Source of the DNA: Nitrospira sp.
GTDB lineage: Bacteria > Nitrospirota > Nitrospiria > Nitrospirales > Nitrospiraceae
Reading direction: 5' to 3'
Assembly (NCBI GenBank): GCA_024998705.1
Contig: JACOEF010000186.1
Span: forward strand, 1-5,777
Length of the DNA: 5,777 nucleotides
Part shown: piece by piece, positions 1-3,520 of the stretch
Numbering within the stretch: the first letter of the stretch is position 1
Layout of the letters: each line of letters opens with the position of its first letter
Program-made: the position numbers and the translations under genes
Notes under the pieces: generated by a model
Seen by the model: the letters and a program-made list of their open reading frames with translations, nothing else
Databases searched by the model: none
What the model was told of the DNA's origin: nothing

Positions 1-1418
1 ATATCGATCTTCGGGCCGTAGAAGACCCCTTCGCCGGGATCCACTTCGTAGGCCACACCGCGACTCTTGAGCGCAGCTTCCAGCGCATTGGTGGCGATGG
101 TCCAGTTTTCCTCGGAGCCGACGGACTTTTCCGGACGGGTCGAGAGATAGACTTCAAACTCGGTAAAGCCGAATGTGCCGAGGACGAAAAACGTAAAGTC
201 CAGCACGCGACTGACTTCGCCCTCGATCTGATCGGGCCGGCAAAACAAATGGGCGTCATCTTGAGTAAAGCCACGGACGCGTAACAGGCCGTGCAGCACG
301 CCGGTCCGTTCATAACGGTAGACGGTGCCCAATTCCCCATATCGGATCGGCAAATCCCGATAACTGCGTAGATGGGATTTGTAGATCATGATATGGAAGG
401 GGCAGTTCATCGGCTTGAGCTGATACTCGCTGTTCTCCACCTTCATCGACGCGAACATGTTTTCGCGATAGTAGTCGACGTGACCGCTGGTCTTCCACAA
501 GTCAAGCCTGGCGACGTGAGGTGAATACACCAGGTCGTAGCCGTCCTTGATATGTTGCTCCCGCCAGAAGTTTTCGATAAGCAACCGAATGAGCGAGCCC
601 TTGGGGTGCCACAGCACCAGGCCGGGACCGATCTCGTCCTGAATCGTAATGAGATCGAGTTCCTTGCCGAGCTTGCGATGGTCGCGGCGCTTGATCTCTT
701 CTAACTTCGCGAGGTGGGCATCAAGTTCCTTTTTGGACGGGAATGACGTGCCGTAAACCCGCTGCAGCATCGGGTTCCGCTCATCACCGCGCCAATAGGC
801 GCCCCCGGTCGACAGCAGCTTCAAGGCGCCCACATACCCGGTCGTGGGGAGGTGCGGTCCGCGGCAGAGATCAACAAACTCTCCTTGGCGATACAGCGAA
901 ATAGGAGATGCCTCGTCGAAGCCGTTGATCAGCTCGACTTTGTAGGCTTCTCCGCGTTCCTGAAAAAACTTGATGGCGTCCTGTTTGGACAGCTCGCTGC
1001 GAGTGACCGTCAGGCCACGTTTCGTAATCTCAATGGCACGAGCCTCGATTTTTTCCAGATCTTCCGGAGTGAAGGGACGATCGAAGGCGAAATCGTAATA
1101 GAATCCATCGTCGAGTGCCGGACCGATGGTGAGCTGTGCGGACGGGAACACTTCCTTCACGGCCTGCGCCATGATGTGGGTGCTGCTGTGACGATAGACC
1201 TCGCGCCCTTCCGCAGACTCAAAGGTCAAGGGCTCAATGGCAGCGTCCTGCGTTAATGGATGTGACAGATCCATGGCCTCGCCGTTGACCTTGGCGGCCA
1301 ACACCTTGGCGTCGAGGCGTCCCCCTTCCGGGGTCAGGGCCTCGCGGACGGTGCATCCTGCTGGTACCTGTTTTCGAGTTCCGCCAGGAAGGGTAATGTG
1401 AATGAGCTGTGAGGCCAC
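1..1418 (-). CDS. thrS: Threonyl-tRNA synthetase, C-terminal part outside window
   Basis: Class II aminoacyl-tRNA synthetase that charges tRNA-Thr in the cytoplasm. I translated 472 codons from the GTG at 1418. The order is an N-terminal TGS domain (about residues 5-66), the editing domain (about 75-225) and the catalytic core (from about 245). The editing site is complete: H77 and H81 (HSSTH) with C185 and H189 (CRGPH). Two zinc ligands of the active site are visible, C339 (MNCPFH) and H390 (GFTQDDAH), and motif 2 is present around residues 368-384. The frame ends at FYGPKID, so the third zinc histidine, motif 3 and the anticodon-binding domain lie beyond the left edge; E. coli ThrRS has 642 residues. 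GTG is preferred because AGGA sits 9 bases upstream. A TTG three codons earlier touches that AGGA and has no spacing. In many bacteria infC, rpmI and rplT follow, but this cannot be seen here. Confidence 0.97.
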   Translation of the reverse strand, partial: MASQLIHITLPGGTRKQVPAGCTVREALTPEGGRLDAKVLAAKVNGEAMDLSHPLTQDAAIEPLTFESAEGREVYRHSSTHIMAQAVKEVFPSAQLTIGPALDDGFYYDFAFDRPFTPEDLEKIEARAIEITKRGLTVTRSELSKQDAIKFFQERGEAYKVELINGFDEASPISLYRQGEFVDLCRGPHLPTTGYVGALKLLSTGGAYWRGDERNPMLQRVYGTSFPSKKELDAHLAKLEEIKRRDHRKLGKELDLITIQDEIGPGLVLWHPKGSLIRLLIENFWREQHIKDGYDLVYSPHVARLDLWKTSGHVDYYRENMFASMKVENSEYQLKPMNCPFHIMIYKSHLRSYRDLPIRYGELGTVYRYERTGVLHGLLRVRGFTQDDAHLFCRPDQIEGEVSRVLDFTFFVLGTFGFTEFEVYLSTRPEKSVGSEENWTIATNALEAALKSRGVAYEVDPGEGVFYGPKID

Positions 1419-1451
1419 TCCGGTCAATCCTACAAAAAATACAACGCCGTG

Positions 1452-1477
1452 CCGACCGCCTTGCTGCCGGCAGTCGG
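1452..1477 (-). promoter_or_regulatory. Stable hairpin in the thrS leader
   Basis: Read on the minus strand, CCGACTGCC, an 8-base loop and GGCGGTCGG form a 9-bp stem with one T.G (U.G in RNA) wobble. On the plus strand the same position is a C/A mismatch, so the fold favours minus-strand RNA, the strand of tRNA-Val and thrS. The hairpin ends about 34 bases before the thrS GTG. A T6 run follows, but 12 bases away, so it is not a canonical intrinsic terminator. It could be a processing or translational control element. E. coli ThrRS represses its own mRNA through leader hairpins, but no Thr anticodon-like triplet is in this loop. Confidence 0.5.
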
Positions 1478-1488
1478 AGCACGAACTG

Positions 1489-1500
1489 TGTGCGCGCACA
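1489..1500. repeat. Perfect 12-bp palindrome TGTGCGCGCACA
   Basis: This perfect dyad lies just beyond the tRNA-Val 3' end, separated from CCA by a few T residues on the minus strand. The T run comes before the dyad rather than after it, so it does not make an intrinsic terminator in that direction. Its core TGCGCGCA recurs in the Rrf2 promoter dyad at 2968-2977. Function is unknown; it may be a protein-binding site or chance. Confidence 0.4.
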
Positions 1501-1504
1501 AAAA

Positions 1505-1579
1505 TGGTAGGCGCGGACGGTCTTGAACCGTCGACCTCTACCGTGTCAAGGTAGCGCTCTCCCCCTGAGCTACGCGCCT
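1505..1579 (-). tRNA. tRNA-Val (anticodon GAC), CCA encoded
   Basis: The 75-base cloverleaf is complete when folded by hand. The acceptor stem AGGCGCG/CGCGCCT is followed by discriminator A and an encoded CCA. Bases 8-9 are TA, and the D stem is GCTC/GAGC with a 7-base G-rich loop. The anticodon stem CTACC/GGTAG carries the loop TTGACAC, whose anticodon GAC reads GUC and GUU valine codons. The variable loop has 5 bases and the T stem is GACGG/CCGTC with loop TTCAAGA. Every stem is fully paired. The gene is 86 bases upstream of thrS and on the same strand, so co-transcription is possible. A T5 run directly follows the CCA. Confidence 0.97.
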
Positions 1580-1592
1580 ATCGCCCGGCGAT
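1580..1592. repeat. Inverted repeat abutting the tRNA 5' end
   Basis: ATCGCC and GGCGAT flank a single central base, and the repeat touches the first base of tRNA-Val. It lies where the tRNA transcript should start, so it could form a short leader hairpin before RNase P cleavage or act as a protein site. A one-base loop cannot form fully, so the outer pairs only would close as RNA. Confidence 0.35.
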
Positions 1593-1593
1593 G

Positions 1594-1620
1594 CTAATAC
1601 AGCCTCACCAAGGGTGTCAA
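1594..1620 (-). promoter_or_regulatory. Probable tRNA-Val promoter
   Basis: On the minus strand a perfect -35 box TTGACA (1620-1615) is followed after 15 bases by TATTAG (1599-1594), a 4/6 match to the -10 consensus. The start would fall near 1587, giving a leader of about 8 bases before the tRNA. The short spacer and imperfect -10 weaken the call. The -35 lies in the loop of an imperfect inverted repeat (CCAAGGGT/ACCCTTTGG, 1608-1633) that may be the 3' hairpin of the HU transcript. No T run follows that hairpin. Confidence 0.5.
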
Positions 1621-1711
1621 GGAAACCCTTTGGCAAGACAGGTTTTTCTCTCCCTGCTGGAAAGAACAGGTCGCCTCGCCGGTCAAACGTCATGGGAGTG
1701 GACAGCGAGGT

Positions 1712-1984
1712 CTACTTGACCGCCGCTTTGAGTTCTTTGCCGGCCGAGAACTTGGGCATCCGGGCGGCAGGAATCTTCAGCGCTTCGCCGGTCCGAGGAT
1801 TGCGCCCCATCCGTGCCTTCCGTTTTGAAATCGTAAACGTCCCGAAATTCACCAGCGTCACACGTTTCCCTTTCTTGAGCGAGGTGGTGACCGCGCCGGT
1901 AAAGGCTTCGAGCGCCACTGTCGCGGCGACTTTGGTGATTCCGGCACTGTTCGCCATTTTTGCGATCAATTCTTCCTTGGTCAT
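1712..1984 (-). CDS. HU/IHF-family DNA-binding protein
   Basis: Small basic nucleoid protein that binds and bends DNA as a dimer. The 90 residues are the standard length for the family. The N-terminal helical dimerisation part begins MTKEELIAKMA. It is followed by the family signature near residues 46-72: NFGTF, then a basic arm with GRNPRTGE and the KIPA segment, whose proline is the one that intercalates into DNA in this family. The end is rich in Lys and Ala. The start is well supported, with GGAGGG placed 5 bases before the ATG. HU and IHF subunits cannot be separated by eye; this reads more like HU. It lies 97 bases downstream of the Fis-like gene on the same strand, so the two may share a transcript. 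I see no convincing promoter of its own and no clear terminator after it. Confidence 0.95.
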   Translation of the reverse strand: MTKEELIAKMANSAGITKVAATVALEAFTGAVTTSLKKGKRVTLVNFGTFTISKRKARMGRNPRTGEALKIPAARMPKFSAGKELKAAVK

Positions 1985-2040
1985 AGTTTCCCTCCGTTGG
2001 TAGTTGGCGACCGGTGGATGTTATGGGCGTATGGATGCTA

Positions 2041-2075
2041 CGCCTCTGGTGAGATATTGATGCGTCTCATAGGCG
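2041..2075. repeat. Nested inverted repeat after the Fis-like gene
   Basis: An outer pair CGCCT/AGGCG encloses an inner pair TGAGA/TCTCA around a 10-base loop, separated by a small asymmetric internal loop. It lies 7 to 41 bases past the stop codon of the Fis-like gene and before HU. No T run follows on the minus strand, so it is not a canonical terminator. It may be a 3' stabilising hairpin or a pause site between the two genes. Confidence 0.35.
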
Positions 2076-2081
2076 GCGACG

Positions 2082-2669
2082 CTAGCTTGCCCTGGCGCGT
2101 TTGACCGGAATGTCCAGGTCGAGAATTTTCTTTCTCAACGTGTTGCGATTCAGGCCCAGCAACTCTGCAGCTTGGATCTGGTTCCCCTTGGTTTCCCGCA
2201 GGGTCAGCAAGATCAATGGGCGCTCCACGGCCGCGATCAGCATTGGATGGAGATTTCTCCCGGAACCGTTCCGCATCCATTTGACGAAATCTCCGACCTT
2301 ATGTTCCAGAAAGGAATCCAAACACACCGGTTGCTCCCCTGCGCCATTGGAGACCGGCAGATCTGTCTTGAGGGCTTTGGCTGCATGTAGCGACGTCGCC
2401 GTTCGTTTCAGCACGGCTCGAGATCCTACAACCAAGAGGGTGCGCCCAGGATCGATTCCAGAAAACAGTTTCCCAAGGTCTGTAGCGGCTGGTGCCTTGG
2501 ACTCCACGATGACCGCATCGTAGACACGTTTGGCCATGTCTTTCGGGAGCGACAGCCCTTCGCGGCCGATGGTGACCGCTTGCTCGCCGAACAGGTCCTT
2601 GTAGTGTGTCTGGATCTCGCTGTCCGTGCTGAGTAAGAGAATACTAAATGTCGATGAACGCAGCGTCAT
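2082..2669 (-). CDS. Fis-type regulator with receiver-like N-terminus
   Basis: The C-terminal part (about residues 140-192) is a Fis-type helix-turn-helix. The VERPLI segment leads into GNQIQAAELLGLNRNTLRKK, the motif shared by Fis and the DNA-binding end of NtrC-family activators. Residues 118-134 resemble the linker found before that domain in NtrC. The N-terminus looks like a worn response-regulator receiver fold, with a beta strand at 9-14 (SILLLS) and another at 51-56 (DAVIVE). The usual acidic cluster and phospho-aspartate are not evident; Glu56 stands where Asp is expected. There is no AAA+ ATPase domain, so it should not act as a sigma54 activator. At 195 residues it is about twice the length of Fis. 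The ATG at 2669 fits the promoter 28 bases upstream but has no purine-rich ribosome site. Its targets are unknown; the HU gene follows. Confidence 0.85.
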   Translation of the reverse strand: MTLRSSTFSILLLSTDSEIQTHYKDLFGEQAVTIGREGLSLPKDMAKRVYDAVIVESKAPAATDLGKLFSGIDPGRTLLVVGSRAVLKRTATSLHAAKALKTDLPVSNGAGEQPVCLDSFLEHKVGDFVKWMRNGSGRNLHPMLIAAVERPLILLTLRETKGNQIQAAELLGLNRNTLRKKILDLDIPVKRARAS

Positions 2670-2696
2670 GAAGGTACCGAGGAAGAAGAGGGCGGG

Positions 2697-2725
2697 ATTA
2701 TTGCTCAGCCCCTGGATGATGTCAA
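2697..2725 (-). promoter_or_regulatory. Sigma70-type promoter of the Fis-like gene
   Basis: On the minus strand TTGACA (2725-2720), a 17-base spacer and AATAAT (2702-2697) give a perfect -35 and a 5/6 match at -10. Transcription would begin near 2690, leaving about 20 leader bases. The leader is pyrimidine-rich and lacks a Shine-Dalgarno match. Confidence 0.75.
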
Positions 2726-2775
2726 TGATGAAAAATGTGTTGTAATGACGTGTGGACGACAGGGGCGAACTCCTA

Positions 2776-2786
2776 GTGTGCAGCTG
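2776..2786. repeat. Direct repeat GTGTGCAGCTG, copy 1
   Basis: This is an exact 11-base copy of the sequence at 2938-2948, with a CAGCTG palindrome at its end. It lies about 50 bases upstream of the -35 box of the Fis-like gene, a plausible distance for a regulator site. Confidence 0.45.
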
Positions 2787-2797
2787 GGGTTGGTGTT

Positions 2798-2845
2798 GGC
2801 TCTCGCCGCATGGTATCGCGCCCGAAGGCGCTGCACCGGAGAGCC
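2798..2845. repeat. Nested inverted repeat, possible structured RNA
   Basis: The outer arms GGCTCTC and GAGAGCC (7 bp, perfect) enclose GGT/ACC (2812-2814 with 2835-2837) and an inner stem GCGCC-CGAA-GGCGC (2818-2831). The result is one long interrupted hairpin of 48 bases. Neither side has a T run, so it is not a terminator. Neither recognised promoter would place it in a gene leader, so it may belong to an unrecognised small RNA, or be a DNA site only. Confidence 0.4.
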
Positions 2846-2937
2846 GCGGTTCTTCGATTCTTCAGGGTAAAGCAGTCGCATAGATAGCTGCCGCATTCAA
2901 AACAATCCTGGCGCATGTTCAGCAGGATGATGAGAGG

Positions 2938-2948
2938 GTGTGCAGCTG
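2938..2948. repeat. Direct repeat GTGTGCAGCTG, copy 2
   Basis: Second exact copy of the 11-base element. It ends 7 bases before the -35 box of the Rrf2 promoter, where an activator could contact RNA polymerase. Confidence 0.45.
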
Positions 2949-2955
2949 TCCTTGC

Positions 2956-2985
2956 TTGACAGGAAAGTTGCGCGCAAGGTATAGA
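2956..2985 (+). promoter_or_regulatory. Sigma70-type promoter of the Rrf2/reductase unit
   Basis: TTGACA (2956-2961), an 18-base spacer and TATAGA (2980-2985) give a perfect -35 and a 5/6 match at -10. Transcription should start around 2991-2993, about 25 bases before the Rrf2 ATG. No separate promoter is apparent in the 51 bases before the reductase, so this promoter probably serves both genes. Confidence 0.8.
2968..2977. promoter_or_regulatory. Candidate operator palindrome in promoter spacer
   Basis: TTGCGCGCAA is a perfect 10-bp dyad lying entirely between the -35 and -10 boxes. A dimer bound there would block RNA polymerase. Rrf2-family proteins bind as dimers and often control their own promoter, so this is a reasonable autoregulatory site. 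That is an inference; the dyad does not match an Rrf2 box I can name. Confidence 0.45.
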
Positions 2986-2990
2986 GATCC

Positions 2991-3020
2991 ATGAATCCCC
3001 ATCGGAATACTCGCAAATGA
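2991..3020 (+). CDS. Possible 9-codon leader ORF coupled to Rrf2 start
   Basis: An ATG at 2991 opens a 9-codon frame (MNPHRNTRK) whose TGA overlaps the Rrf2 start in an ATGA arrangement. The predicted transcription start is at or within two bases of this ATG, so it would be leaderless or lost altogether. The Rrf2 start itself has only a weak GGAA 9 bases upstream, so coupling could matter. Chance is also quite possible at this length. Confidence 0.2.
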   Translation: MNPHRNTRK

Positions 3021-3334
3021 AGGTGAGCCTTCGAGCTACCTACGGAATTATTGCCGCCGTGGACCTTGCGCTACACCATGCCGAGCAGCCGGTCTGCGCG
3101 AAGTCGATCGCCAAACGTCAGGCGATTCCGGCTCGGTTCCTGGAACAGGTGCTTCATGCGATGAAAAAGGCCGGGGTCGTGATTAGTCAGCGAGGGGCTC
3201 AAGGCGGATATGTGTTGAGCCGCAAGCCCTCGGAGCTCTCCGTGGCGGACATTCTCGATGCCCTGGAAGGCCCGCTTCTGACGGCTAATGGAGAAACCGG
3301 TCCGAAACATTCGTCATCGCGAGGAGCCAAGTAA
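3017..3334 (+). CDS. Rrf2-family regulator, cut by in-frame stop
   Basis: Winged helix-turn-helix repressor of the Rrf2 family. The first 90 residues are intact and typical. MKVSLRATYGIIAAVDLAL opens the family fold, the helix-turn-helix lies around 27-50 (SIAKRQAIPARFLEQVL) and the wing is RGAQGGYVL at 59-67. The SVADILDALEGPL segment (75-87) follows. The loop after residue 88 contains no cysteine, so this is not an iron-sulfur IscR/NsrR-type sensor. It resembles the cluster-free CymR-like group, which includes cysteine-metabolism regulators. The frame stops at TAA 3332-3334 after 105 codons; usual members have about 130-160. The missing C-terminal part follows in the same frame. Its position just before the reductase suggests it controls that gene and itself. 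If only this fragment is made, it keeps the DNA-binding domain but lacks the C-terminal segment. Confidence 0.85.
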   Translation: MKVSLRATYGIIAAVDLALHHAEQPVCAKSIAKRQAIPARFLEQVLHAMKKAGVVISQRGAQGGYVLSRKPSELSVADILDALEGPLLTANGETGPKHSSSRGAK

Positions 3335-3469
3335 GAGGCCCTGCTCGCTCATATCTGGGATCGCGTGAAACGGGCGGAATTGAGCGTGCTTTCGGAAGTC
3401 ACGGTCGAAGAGTTGGCCAAGCGTCAGCGGGCCCTCGATGAGCAACACACGTTGATGTACCACATTTAA
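3335..3469 (+). pseudogene. In-frame C-terminal remainder of the Rrf2 gene
   Basis: Directly after the TAA the same frame stays open for 44 codons and ends at TAA 3467-3469. It reads EALLAHIWDRVKRAELSVL, continues through a VTVEELAKRQ segment and ends in LMYHI. This is the style of an Rrf2 C-terminus: a helix followed by a short VTVEEL segment. With it the protein would have 149 amino acids, the normal family size, so one base change (for example from CAA, GAA or AAA) explains the break. No frameshift is needed. An in-frame GTG at 3365 with GGGA 4 bases upstream could allow a separate restart, but this is speculative. A sequencing error cannot be excluded. Confidence 0.75.
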
Positions 3470-3520
3470 GTCAGCCTCAATTATGCATACGCACACTACT
3501 CTCCAACCGACGAGGTCGTC

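Larger units (their letters stand above)
2670..3016. other. Divergent intergenic region, 347 bases
   Basis: No convincing gene lies here. An open frame on the minus strand (2896-2705) overlaps the Fis-like gene's promoter and has a low-complexity Arg/Ser-rich product unlike a real protein. The region holds promoters facing both ways, a nested inverted repeat (2798-2845), an 11-base direct repeat, a weak inverted repeat ATCCTG/CAGGAT (2905-2910 and 2923-2928) and a palindrome inside the rightward promoter. This density suggests shared regulation of the two divergent genes. Confidence 0.7.

Noticed and set aside
852..1256. Plus-strand open frame of 134 codons
   Set aside because: It lies fully inside thrS on the opposite strand, and the minus-strand frame reads as a continuous, motif-complete ThrRS.
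1419..1504. T-box riboswitch before thrS
   Set aside because: The interval is only 86 bases and lacks the specifier loop and antiterminator layout of a T-box.
1489..1504. Intrinsic terminator after tRNA-Val
   Set aside because: On the minus strand the T run precedes the palindrome instead of following it, so the order is wrong for a terminator.
2670..2760. Upstream extension of the Fis-like reading frame
   Set aside because: The frame stays open upstream, but this stretch contains the -35 and -10 boxes, so it should not be transcribed with the gene; no in-frame ATG was found.
2705..2896. Minus-strand open frame of 63 codons in the intergenic region
   Set aside because: It covers the Fis-like gene's promoter, lacks a ribosome site and has an Arg/Ser-rich product with no recognisable fold.
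3017..3469. Frameshift as the cause of the Rrf2 interruption
   Set aside because: Codons before and after the TAA are in the same frame (3017 to 3467 is an exact multiple of three), so one substitution explains it.
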